From NCBI RefSeq assembly GCF_001941945.1, contig NZ_CP015583.1, positions 2,549,501 to 2,613,500 on the forward strand: a DNA stretch of 64,000 bases, in the 5' to 3' direction. The notes beneath the pieces were generated by a model. The model ran no database searches, was not told the origin of the DNA, and saw only the letters and a list, made by a program, of their open reading frames with translations. This document shows positions 1 through 8,050 of the stretch, piece by piece. The translations under genes and the position numbers were made by a program. This DNA is from Roseomonas gilardii (GTDB lineage: Bacteria > Pseudomonadota > Alphaproteobacteria > Acetobacterales > Acetobacteraceae). How positions within the stretch are numbered: position 1 is the stretch's first letter; the number at the start of each line of letters is the position of its first letter.

Positions 1-130
1 CGCCGCAGCCCAGGGATTCATCGTCCGGATGCGGCGAAAGCAGCAGCACCGGCCCAGCATCGGGCAGCAGCGCTTCCAGCCCCTCCAGCGGCCAGGACTC
101 CGCGGCGCGGAGAAACTCGGTGGCCTTCAT
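1..130 (-). CDS. PIG-L family deacetylase, N-terminal fragment
   Basis: This gene runs off the left edge of the window, so only its first 43 codons are visible. The start is the ATG whose complement ends at 130. Near the fragment's end is the motif SPHPDDESLGCG, the metal-binding N-terminal signature (HPDDE) of the PIG-L/LmbE deacetylases, zinc enzymes that remove N-acetyl or related acyl groups from sugars and glycans. It lies 55 bp downstream of the acyl-CoA dehydrogenase-like gene on the same strand and is probably in the same operon. The family call is secure from the motif; the substrate cannot be judged from this fragment. Confidence 0.8.
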   Translation of the reverse strand, partial: MKATEFLRAAESWPLEGLEALLPDAGPVLLLSPHPDDESLGCG

Positions 131-185
131 GCGATCCTGTCCGCCTTCATCGTCCTGCGGGAATCCGGTCCGGCAGGGCCCGGGC

Positions 186-1397
186 TCACCGGCCCCAAAG
201 ATCGCCGACCGCATCCGTCCTCGCCAGGGCATGCTGTGCCGCCGATGTCAGCGCGCGGTCCGGCCCTGGCTGGCGCAGATAGGTGGCGAGGTCCCGCGCG
301 ATCCGCTCGACCGGCGCGGGGCGCAGGAAAGCCCCCAGGCCGATGGAGCGCTGCGCCAGTTCCAGCGCCGCCAGCCCGGCCCGTTCCACCGCGCCGCGCG
401 CCAGGTCCACATAGGCCACGATCCGCGCCGCGGCTTCCCCGCCCGCGTCGTCCGGGGCTTCCGGATCCCCGGCTTCCGGCCCTTCGGCCAGTCGTGCTGC
501 CTCCTGCACCCAGAGCCGCGCCGTCTCGGCTTCCGCCAGGGCCAGGCCGAGCCGCGCCTGCTGGTGTGGGTCCCCGCCCCGGCCGGTCGCGGCGAGATGG
601 CGGCGCAGCGCCTCCACCACCGCCTCGATGCCTCCCAGATGCACGGCCAGAAAGCGCCAGGCGCCGCCGGAGAAGCCGGGCTGGGCGAAGTAGGTCTCGG
701 GCGGGCCGATCAGCGCCCCGGGCCCCACCTCCATGCCCCCGAAATCCACGTTCCCGGTGGCCGAGGCCCGCATGCCCGAGGCCGTCCAGACGGACAGGTC
801 GGCCCGCCCGGTCCCCACCGGCAGCGGCAGCAGCAGCATCCGCACGCCGTCCGGCGCACGGGCCGGAACCAGCGCCCGCTCCACCAGCCCCGCCCCGGAG
901 CACCAGATCTTGCCCCCGCGCAGCCGGCGCATCCCTTCCTCCAGCACCAGCCCGCGTTCCGGGACCTCCGCGGCCCAGACCCCGAAGAGACGGCCCGCCC
1001 ATGCATCCGCCGCGGCCTCCTCCGCCTGTTCCGGCGTGCCATAGGCAGCGACGAGGCGCAGCGCGTTCACATGCCCCTCGAACAGGCGGCCCAGCGGTAG
1101 GCTGGCCCGGCCGATCCGGCGCAGCGCCCGCATCAGCGGCGCGGCACCCCCGGGCTCGGAACCCCAGCCCAGCCCGCCCAGCGCCCGGGGCAGCGGCGCC
1201 GCCAGCATCCCGGCCGCGCCGAGGACCGCCACATCCTCCCCGGGCAGGCCGCCTTCCTCGTCCAGCCGGGCGGCCCTTTCCTCCATTCCCGGCAGCAGCG
1301 CGTCCAGCCGCTCCAGCATCTCCGCCTGGGAGGCCGGCATCGTGGGCAGGGCGGTACGGGAGGCGAAGCCGGGGCGCGGGAGGGGTTGGTGATTCAT
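186..1397 (-). CDS. acyl-CoA dehydrogenase-like protein
   Basis: The 403-residue product has the size and alternating hydrophobic and charged pattern of flavin-dependent acyl-CoA dehydrogenases. It has an N-terminal helical part (SQAEMLERLDALLPGMEERA), a central beta part around residues 130-230 (GKIWCSGAG, LPLPVGTGR) and a C-terminal four-helix region rich in Ala and Glu. It is more divergent than beta-oxidation enzymes, and I could not place a catalytic glutamate with confidence. The ATG at 1397 has no strong ribosome-binding site. A PIG-L deacetylase follows directly. In other alphaproteobacteria similar genes sit with PIG-L deacetylases, NodS-like methyltransferases and glycosyltransferases (from memory), so a role in modifying a small molecule or glycan is possible. 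Confidence 0.75.
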   Translation of the reverse strand: MNHQPLPRPGFASRTALPTMPASQAEMLERLDALLPGMEERAARLDEEGGLPGEDVAVLGAAGMLAAPLPRALGGLGWGSEPGGAAPLMRALRRIGRASLPLGRLFEGHVNALRLVAAYGTPEQAEEAAADAWAGRLFGVWAAEVPERGLVLEEGMRRLRGGKIWCSGAGLVERALVPARAPDGVRMLLLPLPVGTGRADLSVWTASGMRASATGNVDFGGMEVGPGALIGPPETYFAQPGFSGGAWRFLAVHLGGIEAVVEALRRHLAATGRGGDPHQQARLGLALAEAETARLWVQEAARLAEGPEAGDPEAPDDAGGEAAARIVAYVDLARGAVERAGLAALELAQRSIGLGAFLRPAPVERIARDLATYLRQPGPDRALTSAAQHALARTDAVGDLWGR

Positions 1398-1591
1398 GCT
1401 GTCGCATCAACCGGACAGTCGGGGCGGGGTTGCCCTCCCGGTGGTGAAGCGGTGCGAAACCGGCATGAAACTTCGGGGGGCCGTCCCATCGCCGGGCCTC
1501 CCCTGCACCGGGACACCGGGCTAGCATGGCATCGCTTCGGGCGCGGGGGGCGCCCCGGGAGCGGGGAAATCCGGAGGGGGCTTCGGCGATC

Positions 1592-2128
1592 ATGTCTGTG
1601 CGTCGGAAGCTGCGGGCGGCCGTCCTGCTGGCCGTGCCGCTCGCCCTGGCCGGCTGTGCCGGTTCGCGCGGCACCGCCTCCGGTGCCACGGCGCGCGCCC
1701 ATGGCTACGAGGGCGGCAACGGCACCTATCTGAGCTGCGTGCCCTATGCGCGCGCCCGCTCCGGCCTCGCCCTGCGCGGCGATGCCTGGCAGTGGTGGGA
1801 TACGGCCGCCGGCAGCTACGCGCGCGGCTCGCGGCCGCGCCCCGGCAGCGTGCTGGTGTTCCGCCGCACCGCCCGTCTGCGCGACGGCCATCTGGCCGTG
1901 GTGTCGCGCGTGGTCTCGGACCGGGAGGTGCTGGTGGACCATGCCAACTGGGCCTCGGGCGGGCTGAAGGGCCTCGTGGCGCGCGACCAGCCGGTGATCG
2001 ACGTTTCCCCCGGGAACGACTGGACCCAGTTGCGGGTCTGGTATCCCCCGGCGCGGGTTGTCGGCAGCACGGTTTTCCCGGCCTACGGCTTCATCTACCG
2101 GGACCTGCCCCGGCAGGCGTCGCGCTGA
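1592..2128 (+). CDS. CHAP domain lipoprotein (putative amidase/endopeptidase)
   Basis: A 178-residue exported protein with a basic N-terminus, a hydrophobic stretch and a lipobox (LALAGC) that makes Cys22 the likely lipidated residue. The rest resembles a CHAP domain, the cysteine-histidine amidohydrolase/peptidase fold used on peptidoglycan. The candidate nucleophile Cys49 lies in YLSCVPYARARSG, and the candidate His100 in DGHLAVVSRV. The segment RGDAWQWW is also typical. The reading frame is open to 1526, but the ATG at 1592 is preferred because it follows a GGAGGGGG ribosome-binding site and begins a normal signal peptide. It stands alone between genes of unrelated function. The hydrolase role is inferred from the fold. 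Confidence 0.8.
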   Translation: MSVRRKLRAAVLLAVPLALAGCAGSRGTASGATARAHGYEGGNGTYLSCVPYARARSGLALRGDAWQWWDTAAGSYARGSRPRPGSVLVFRRTARLRDGHLAVVSRVVSDREVLVDHANWASGGLKGLVARDQPVIDVSPGNDWTQLRVWYPPARVVGSTVFPAYGFIYRDLPRQASR

Positions 2129-2277
2129 ACCGTCGCAGCCCCTTTCTTCGGGGGCCGCTGGACGCGCGGCACCAGCCGGCGAAGATGGGCCCCGGTGGTG
2201 CCCGGCGGCCCGGCAGGCTCCCCTCGCGGGCCGGCGGGGGCCTTGCGGGACCTGCCGGGAGAGAAGACGGACACGCC

Positions 2278-3288
2278 ATGACCACGACCCTCAGCCGCCG
2301 CGGCCTGCTCGCCAGCGCAACCGCCCTGCCGTTCGCTTCCACCGCCATGGCCTCGCGCCCGGCCCGGGCCGCCGGCCCCGCCGCGGATGCGCCCTGGCCC
2401 GACCGGCCGCTGCGGCTGATCCTGCCCTTCCCGGCCGGCTCCACGCCCGACCTGGTGGCCCGCGCCATCGGCCCGGAGCTTTCCGCCGGCCTCGGCCAGC
2501 CCGTGGTAGTGGACAACCGCCCGGGCGCCGGCGGCAATATCGGCACCGACATGGCAGCCAAGGCGACGGACGGCCACACCATCTGCCTGTCGATCAACGG
2601 GCCGATCACCACCGCCCCGGCCCTGTACCGCAACCTGCCCTATGACCCGCAGCGCGACCTGCAGCCGATCGCCATGGCGGTCCGCGCGCCGCAGCTCCTG
2701 GTCGTGGCGCCGAGCGTGCCGGCCCGCAGCCTCCAGGAGTTCTTCACCTATGTGAAGGCCAATCCGGGCAAGCTGTCCTTCGCCTCGGTCGGCGCCGGTT
2801 CCGGCGGGCACCTCGCCATGGTGGAGCTGATGGCGCGGGAAGGGCTGCGGATGGAGCACGTGCCCTATCGCGGCTTCCCGCAGGCGGTGCTGGACATGGT
2901 CGCCAACCGCATCGAGACCATGGTGGTCACGATCGGCGCGGTCCTGCCGCAGGTGCGCGACGGCCAGCTCATCGCGCTGGCCTGCACCGGCGAGCGCCGC
3001 GCCGCCGAGACGCCGGACGTGCCGACCCTGGCCGAGGCCGGCATCCCGGATGCCACCTCCTATGGCTGGAGCGGCCTCTTCGCCCCCGCCTCGATGCCCG
3101 AGCCGCACCGGGCCCGGCTGGAGGAGCTCGCCGTGGCGGGCTTCCGCAAGCCGCAGGTCCGCCAGACGCTGGAGAATATCGGCTTCGAGGTGATGGGCCT
3201 GCCGAGCCAGGACTTCGCCCGCTTCATCGCCGCCGAGACGGGACGCTGGGGCGGCCTGATCCGCAGGCTGGACATCCAGGCCGATTGA
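2278..3288 (+). CDS. Bug-family tripartite tricarboxylate transporter receptor
   Basis: A 336-residue periplasmic solute-binding protein of the Bug/TctC family, which capture small carboxylates or aromatic acids. The N-terminus carries a Tat-like signal (SRRGLLASAT) ending near ASRPARAAG. The mature part opens with WPDRPLRLILPFPAGS, the usual first strand, and contains VVDNRPGAGGNIGTD, a Bug hallmark, around residues 76-90. The ATG at 2278 follows a GGGAGAGAAG ribosome-binding site; the open frame extends further upstream but lacks a signal peptide there. No TctA or TctB membrane subunit is nearby. Such orphan receptors are numerous in Roseomonas and Burkholderiales genomes. The ligand is unknown. 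Confidence 0.9.
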   Translation: MTTTLSRRGLLASATALPFASTAMASRPARAAGPAADAPWPDRPLRLILPFPAGSTPDLVARAIGPELSAGLGQPVVVDNRPGAGGNIGTDMAAKATDGHTICLSINGPITTAPALYRNLPYDPQRDLQPIAMAVRAPQLLVVAPSVPARSLQEFFTYVKANPGKLSFASVGAGSGGHLAMVELMAREGLRMEHVPYRGFPQAVLDMVANRIETMVVTIGAVLPQVRDGQLIALACTGERRAAETPDVPTLAEAGIPDATSYGWSGLFAPASMPEPHRARLEELAVAGFRKPQVRQTLENIGFEVMGLPSQDFARFIAAETGRWGGLIRRLDIQAD

Positions 3289-3651
3289 TACCGGGCACGG
3301 GGCGGCCGCGCGGCGGCACGAGCCTTGGCCCGGACGTTACAACGCGTTGCAAAGCCACCCCGGCATGGCCGGGACCGGAGGTTGTGCCGGGCCCCGCACG
3401 CCCCCATCTCCCGGGCAGGAGCCGGTTCGTCCCTGGCCATCGGCCCGCGGCCCCGGCTTCCCCGGCGAGGATCGAAGGGGTCCGACAGCCCGCGCGGTCG
3501 GGTGGCGGCGCACCGGATCACCGCCGGGCGGGCAGAATCCGGTGGCCGGGCGATTACGCCGCGTGCCTTTCTGCTCTAGTGTCGGTAGGGAAACGCGATC
3601 GAGGCGCCGCCGGGCGCGCCTCGACATAATGACAGGAATTGAGGCCGCACC
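3289..3651. other. intergenic stretch without a gene
   Basis: This 363-bp stretch separates the Bug receptor from tatA. It is GC-rich, and its short open frames run across one another with no coding signature or plausible ribosome-binding site. The tatA promoter presumably lies toward the right end, but no convincing -35/-10 pair is visible. Confidence 0.5.
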
Positions 3652-3918
3652 ATGGGTTCGTTCAGCATCTGGCACTGGCTCATCGTCCTGCTGGTGGTCC
3701 TGCTGCTCTTCGGAAGCGGCAAGATCAGTGGCCTGATGGGCGACCTGGCCACCGGCATCAAGTCGTTCAAGAAGAACATGCGCGAGGACGAGGACGAGTC
3801 CATGGCGCGCGACACGCAGGCGCCGCCGGCCAACCTGCCGCCGCCGCCGCCGGGCACGCCGACCACCGGCACCAACAACGCCACCACCACGGCCAATCCG
3901 GGCCGCCCCGCGGCCTGA
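3652..3918 (+). CDS. tatA: twin-arginine translocase subunit TatA
   Basis: An 88-residue protein with the TatA layout: a short periplasmic N-terminus, one membrane helix ([15 protein letters not shown]), the FG hinge followed by an amphipathic helix ([19 protein letters not shown]), then an acidic patch and a disordered Pro/Thr/Asn-rich tail. TatA multimers form the pore that passes folded twin-arginine proteins through the inner membrane. The final 45 residues include PPPPPG and TNNATTTAN, which is low complexity. A GAGG element precedes the start. No tatB or tatC is adjacent, and a hairpin follows directly, so it is transcribed as a single gene. A TatE-type paralogue is the alternative. Confidence 0.92.
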   Translation: MGSFSIWHWLIVLLVVLLLFGSGKISGLMGDLATGIKSFKKNMREDEDESMARDTQAPPANLPPPPPGTPTTGTNNATTTANPGRPAA

Positions 3919-3926
3919 ACCCTGGC

Positions 3927-3964
3927 GGGGAGCCCGGGCGGACGGTCCATGGGCTCCCCTTTCC
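3927..3964 (+). terminator. intrinsic terminator after tatA
   Basis: A perfect 9-bp inverted repeat, GGGGAGCCC at 3927-3935 and GGGCTCCCC at 3951-3959, encloses a 15-nt loop and is followed by TTTCC. It begins 9 bp after the tatA stop codon, and no other gene reads through here. Confidence 0.65.
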
Positions 3965-4207
3965 GGTTCTGACTACCCGGTTCCGCACGCCCGGTTCGGC
4001 CCCCTCTGACGGCGCTCCCGTGCCTCGCGCCGGGGAGAACGCAGGTATGGCATGCGAGGCAGGGACGCGTTGGCGCCCTTCCCCGCGCCCCGGAATTCTG
4101 ACAGACCGGCGCCGGCCCGGAAGGCTCTCCACGGGGGCCTCCTCCGGGCCGGTTTTCCTTCGCCGGAGCCCCGCGCGCCGGCTTCCCCTATCCGGGAGAT
4201 CGGGTTC

Positions 4208-4840
4208 ATGGAGCTGGCGGAAGCGGTCAGCCGCATCATCGGGGCCGGCCGGCGCATGGATGCGCGCGGCTGGGTCCCGGCCACGGCGGGCAATCTTTCC
4301 ATCCGCCTGCCCGACGGCAGGGTCGCGGTCACGCGATCCGGCTGCCACAAGGGCTTCCTGGAGGACGGGCACGTCATGGTCGTGGACCTGGACGGCAGGC
4401 CCGAGGACCCGTCGCTGCGGCCTTCGGCGGAAACCCTGCTGCATTGCGGCGCCTACCGGCAGTTCCCCGAGGCGGGGGCGGTGCTGCATGGCCACAGCGT
4501 CCCCAACACGGTGATGTCGCGCATGTCGGGCGACGAGATCCTGCTGGAAGGCTACGAGCTGCTGAAGGCCTTCCCCGGCCTGCCCACCCATGACGCCACG
4601 GTCGGCCTGCCGGTCTTCGACAACGACCAGGACATCGCCCGCCTCCAGTCCCGCGTTTCCGCCCGCTGGCAGGAGATGGCGGAGGACGGCACGATCATTC
4701 CGCCGGGCTATTTGATCCGGGGCCACGGCGTCTATGTATGGGCCGCCGACATGGACGGGGCGCTGGCGCGGCTGGAGGCCCTGGAATTCATGCTGGGCTG
4801 CGAACTGATCGCGCAGAGCCGAGGAGGGATGTTCGAATGA
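4208..4840 (+). CDS. mtnB: methylthioribulose-1-phosphate dehydratase
   Basis: The 210-residue product belongs to the class II aldolase/adducin fold. It dehydrates 5-methylthioribulose-1-phosphate to the diketo intermediate of the methionine salvage pathway. Recognisable elements are ATAGNLSIRLPDG near the N-terminus, TRSGCHKG, and the metal-binding pair in VLHGHSVPNT with a later RGHGVYVW. An upstream extension to 4052 is open but not family-like; the ATG at 4208 gives the usual MtnB length and start. Its stop overlaps the mtnD start (ATGA at 4837-4840), so translation is probably coupled. FucA-like aldolases share the fold, but the mtnD and mtnC neighbours settle the call. Confidence 0.93.
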   Translation: MELAEAVSRIIGAGRRMDARGWVPATAGNLSIRLPDGRVAVTRSGCHKGFLEDGHVMVVDLDGRPEDPSLRPSAETLLHCGAYRQFPEAGAVLHGHSVPNTVMSRMSGDEILLEGYELLKAFPGLPTHDATVGLPVFDNDQDIARLQSRVSARWQEMAEDGTIIPPGYLIRGHGVYVWAADMDGALARLEALEFMLGCELIAQSRGGMFE

Positions 4841-5391
4841 GCCGCCTGGTCGTTCACGACGCCGCCACCAAGGCGGTGGAACTCGACACCGACAACGTCA
4901 CCGCCATCGCCGAGACCCTGGCCGCCATCGGCGTGCGCTTCGAGCGCTGGCCCGTGGTCTCGCTGCCCCATGGCGCCGATGCCGAGGCGGTGCTCGATGC
5001 CTATCGCCCGTATCTGGACAAGCTGCTGGGCCAGACCGGCGCCGGCTCCTCCGACGTGATCAAGCTCTCTCCCGACCATCCGCAGCGGGAGACGCTGCGC
5101 ACCAAGTTTCTGGACGAGCACACCCATACCGAGGACGAGGTCCGCTTCTTCCACGAGGGTTCGGGCAATTTCATCCTGCACGTGGACGGCAAGGTCTATG
5201 ACGCCCACTGCACCGCGGGCGACCTGATCAGCGTGCCGGCGAACACGCAGCACTGGTTCGACGCGGGCACGCACCCCTCCTTCACCGCGGTGCGGATCTT
5301 CACCGACACCTCGGGCTGGGTGCCGCACTACACGGGCACGGACATGGCGAAGCGCTTCCCGGCCGCCCCCGGCATGCCCGCACAGGCATGA
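4837..5391 (+). CDS. mtnD: acireductone dioxygenase (ARD)
   Basis: A 184-residue cupin. It oxidises acireductone (1,2-dihydroxy-3-keto-5-methylthiopentene) to 4-methylthio-2-oxobutanoate and formate with Fe(II); the Ni form of the family also makes CO. The metal ligands of the family are all visible: His95, His97 and Glu101 in HTHTEDE, and His139 in TQHWFD. FVPANTQH-like strands and the C-terminal WVPHYTG are also typical. It lies between mtnB and mtnC with four-base ATGA overlaps on both sides. An upstream in-frame extension exists only because it overlaps mtnB. Confidence 0.96.
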   Translation: MSRLVVHDAATKAVELDTDNVTAIAETLAAIGVRFERWPVVSLPHGADAEAVLDAYRPYLDKLLGQTGAGSSDVIKLSPDHPQRETLRTKFLDEHTHTEDEVRFFHEGSGNFILHVDGKVYDAHCTAGDLISVPANTQHWFDAGTHPSFTAVRIFTDTSGWVPHYTGTDMAKRFPAAPGMPAQA

Positions 5392-6098
5392 GCGCTCCGG
5401 TGCCCGCCACGCGCCCGGCCGCGATCCTCACCGATATCGAGGGCACGACCAGCGGCATCTCCTTCGTGAAGGAGGTGCTGTTCCCCTTCGCGGAGGCGGA
5501 ACTCGACCGCTTCCTGGACCGCCATGGCGAGGAGGCGGAAGTCGCCGCCATCCTGGCCGGGGTGCGCGAACTCGCCCCGGGGCAGGACCCCCGCGCCGCC
5601 CTGCGCGGCTGGATGGCCTCGGATGCCAAGGTCACGCCGCTGAAGGCGCTCCAGGGCCTGATCTGGCGGCAGGGCTACGAGGACGGGCGGCTCACCTCGC
5701 ATCTCTACCCGGACGTGGCGCCCTGCCTGCGCGCCTGGTCGGCGGGCGGGCTGCGCCTCTGCGTCTATTCCTCCGGCTCGGTGGAGGCGCAGAAGCTGCT
5801 CTTCGGCCACAGCCCGGCGGGCGACCTGACGCCGCTCTTCTCGGGCTTCTTCGACACGCGGGTCGGCGCCAAGCGCGAGGCCGTGAGCTACCGCACCATC
5901 ACCGCCGGGCTGCACCTGCCGGCAGGGGAGATCCTCTTCCTCTCCGACGTGGCGGAGGAGCTGGACGCGGCCCGGGAAGCCGGCCTCGCCACCTGTCAGC
6001 TCGTCCGCCCCGAGGACGGCACGCACCCCTCCGGCCGCCATCCGGAGGCCGGCGACTTCCCGGCCGTGGCCTCGCTCTTCGGACTGCCCCGCGCCTGA
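5388..6098 (+). CDS. mtnC: acireductone synthase (enolase-phosphatase E1)
   Basis: This 236-residue HAD-superfamily enzyme enolises and then dephosphorylates 2,3-diketo-5-methylthiopentyl-1-phosphate to acireductone, the substrate of the preceding mtnD product. HAD motif I appears as LTDIEGTTSGISF (first Asp about residue 16), motif II as YSSGS, and motif IV as FLSDVAEELDAA. The length matches bacterial MtnC. It is the last gene of the mtnBDC operon. The nucleosidase, kinase and isomerase steps (mtnN/P, mtnK, mtnA) are not in this window. Confidence 0.95.
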   Translation: MSAPVPATRPAAILTDIEGTTSGISFVKEVLFPFAEAELDRFLDRHGEEAEVAAILAGVRELAPGQDPRAALRGWMASDAKVTPLKALQGLIWRQGYEDGRLTSHLYPDVAPCLRAWSAGGLRLCVYSSGSVEAQKLLFGHSPAGDLTPLFSGFFDTRVGAKREAVSYRTITAGLHLPAGEILFLSDVAEELDAAREAGLATCQLVRPEDGTHPSGRHPEAGDFPAVASLFGLPRA

Positions 6099-6249
6099 GC
6101 CCCGGCGGCGCGGGGCCGCCACGCCCATGCCGGCCGGAAATGTCACCGAAGCATGGCGGAATCGTCATGTGGCGCACCCTGGCCGTGGGTTTACGGCGGC
6201 GTCATAGATGGCATCCCGCCCATCCAGCCCGTGAGATCCCCTCGCTCCC

Positions 6250-7236
6250 ATGCTGACCACCTACACCGTGGTGAACGGCCGCCTGGAAGTCCGGGAAGGC
6301 ATCCCCGCTCCGGAGGAACTGCGGGCCGCCGTCTGGCTCGACCTGCTGAACCCGAGCCGGGAGGAGGAGCGCTCCGTGCAGGAGGCGCTGGGGCTGGAAG
6401 TGCCGACGCGCGAGGAGCAGCAGGAGATCGAGAGCTCCTCCCGCCTCTACCGCGAGGAGGATGCCCTCTTCCTCACCGCCAACTTCCTCTATGGCGTGGA
6501 GGAAGGCGAGTTCGGCAGCACGCCCATCACCTTCGTCCTCGCCACGCGCAACCTGATCACCGTGCGCTACGCCACGCCCAAGGCCATCGCCATGTTCTCC
6601 ACCCGGTGCCGCAAGCACCCGCCGAGCCTGCTGCGCTCGCCCGACCAGGTGATGATCGGCATCTTCGAGAGCGTGGTGGACCGGCTGGCGGATATCCTGG
6701 AGCGGGTCGGCGCGGACATGGACACCGCCAGCCGCACCGCCTTCCGCTCCGCCAAGGGCACCACCAAGGCGAACCGGCGGGACGAGGACCTGCGTAACGC
6801 GCTGATCGCCCTGGGCCAGGTCGGCGAGGTGACCAGCCGCGCCAGCGAGACCCTGCTCGGCCTCAGCCGCATCCTGACCTATCTGGGCACCGAGAAGGAC
6901 GCGCTGGTGCGCAAGGAGAACACCGCCCAGGTGAAGACCCTGGTGCGCGACCTGAAGTCGCTGGTGGACCATGCGGGCTTCCTCGCCAACAAGGCGAACT
7001 TCCTGCTCGACGCGATCCTGGGCGTGATCAACATCGACCAGAACGGCATCATCAAGACCTTCACCGTCGCCTCGGTGGCGCTGATGCCGCCCACGCTGAT
7101 CGCCAGCATCTACGGCATGAATTTCAAGGACATGCCGGAGCTGGGCTGGGATTTCGGCTATCCGGTGGCGATCGGGCTGATGGTGGTCACCGCGATCCTG
7201 CCGGTGCTGTACTTCAAGCGCAAAGGCTGGCTCTGA
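6250..7236 (+). CDS. corA: CorA-type magnesium/cobalt transporter
   Basis: A 328-residue membrane channel of the CorA family, which forms a pentamer that passes Mg2+, and in some members Co2+ or Ni2+, inward. A large cytoplasmic N-terminal domain carries a long stalk helix (about residues 190-255). Two C-terminal membrane helices follow, with the signature loop YGMNF between them and the positively charged end FKRKGWL. The final helix region reads YPVAIGLMVVTAILPVLYF. A clear ribosome-binding site is not visible before 6250, but the start MLTTYTVVNGRLE is typical of alphaproteobacterial CorA. It is transcribed alone after mtnC, with a 151-bp gap. Confidence 0.93.
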   Translation: MLTTYTVVNGRLEVREGIPAPEELRAAVWLDLLNPSREEERSVQEALGLEVPTREEQQEIESSSRLYREEDALFLTANFLYGVEEGEFGSTPITFVLATRNLITVRYATPKAIAMFSTRCRKHPPSLLRSPDQVMIGIFESVVDRLADILERVGADMDTASRTAFRSAKGTTKANRRDEDLRNALIALGQVGEVTSRASETLLGLSRILTYLGTEKDALVRKENTAQVKTLVRDLKSLVDHAGFLANKANFLLDAILGVINIDQNGIIKTFTVASVALMPPTLIASIYGMNFKDMPELGWDFGYPVAIGLMVVTAILPVLYFKRKGWL

Positions 7237-7309
7237 GCCGCCGGCGCGGCGTGGAAATACGCCTCCGGAACGGCCTGCGGCCTATCCCGGTCCAGGCGGC
7301 GCATCCTGT

Positions 7310-8050
7310 ATGCTGCGCTGCGTGACGCGCATCCTCCGCCTCTTTCCGCCTCTGTCACCCGCCGGCCTGCTGGCCGTCCCGCTGCTCCTGTCCGGCTGCG
7401 GCGGTGCCCCGCCCCTGGCGGAGCCGGCGAGGCTCGGCCTGAGCGACGTTGCCGCGACGGCCATGGCCCTGGCGGGGCGGCTGCCGGCGGAGGCGATGGG
7501 CTTCGGGCAGAAGCCGGCCCCGGCCGGCGCGGTGGAGCGCCTTTCCCCCGCCGTGCTGCTCGCCTACTACCAGCGGACAGGGTCCGGCGCCTCCGCCGTC
7601 ACGGCCCTGCTCGACCTGCCGCCCTCCGACGAGATCGCGCCCGATCCGCCGGACGGGATCGAGGCTCCGGAACTGGCCGTCTTCCTGGAGACCCGGCGCC
7701 GCTTCGTCACGGCGGCCGAGATCCTCGACGGCCGGGACACGCGGGGGCGCCTCTTCACCGCCCGCCCGCGCGGCGCCAGGGTGAGCCTGCGCTGCGTCGC
7801 GGTCCTGTCCTCGGAGGATGGCACGCCGGACCGGCAGCACGTGACCTGCGCCCGCATCATGGGGCGGCGAATCGTCATGGTCTCCGCCACGGCCCGCCCC
7901 GGGCCCGGCCGAGCCGCCGAGTCCGAGAGCCTGCTCGTGGCCTTCAGCGGGCGCCTCCTGGCGGCGCTGGCGGGGCTGGGGCAGCCGGTCACCCCACCGC
8001 CGGGGGAGGCCGATCCCTTCCTGCTCTCCCCGCCCGCCTCGCGCACCTGA
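7310..8050 (+). CDS. putative lipoprotein of unknown function
   Basis: The 246-residue product has an N-terminal hydrophobic segment ending in the lipobox LLLSGC, so it is probably an outer- or inner-membrane lipoprotein. The mature part alternates short hydrophobic and charged stretches (FLETRRRFVTAAEILDGRD, RVSLRCVAVLSSEDG, HVTCARIMGRRIVMVSATA). This suggests a small alpha/beta domain with two cysteines that could form a disulfide. I recognise no family. It follows corA in the same direction but with its own leader. It is called a gene because of its good third-position codon pattern and the signal peptide. Confidence 0.6.
   Translation: MLRCVTRILRLFPPLSPAGLLAVPLLLSGCGGAPPLAEPARLGLSDVAATAMALAGRLPAEAMGFGQKPAPAGAVERLSPAVLLAYYQRTGSGASAVTALLDLPPSDEIAPDPPDGIEAPELAVFLETRRRFVTAAEILDGRDTRGRLFTARPRGARVSLRCVAVLSSEDGTPDRQHVTCARIMGRRIVMVSATARPGPGRAAESESLLVAFSGRLLAALAGLGQPVTPPPGEADPFLLSPPASRT

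Noticed and set aside
127-1689. A 520-codon frame on the minus strand overlapping the acyl-CoA dehydrogenase gene
   Set aside because: It is Gly/Arg/Ala-rich with no domain signature and is the shadow of the gene in another frame.
3965-4207. A possible SAM-responsive riboswitch before mtnB
   Set aside because: No conserved core or pseudoknot of the known SAM classes could be recognised by eye in this leader.
6099-6116. A GCCCCG-N6-CGGGGC hairpin after mtnC
   Set aside because: The stem is six bases with no T-tract. Such pairs are common by chance at this GC content.
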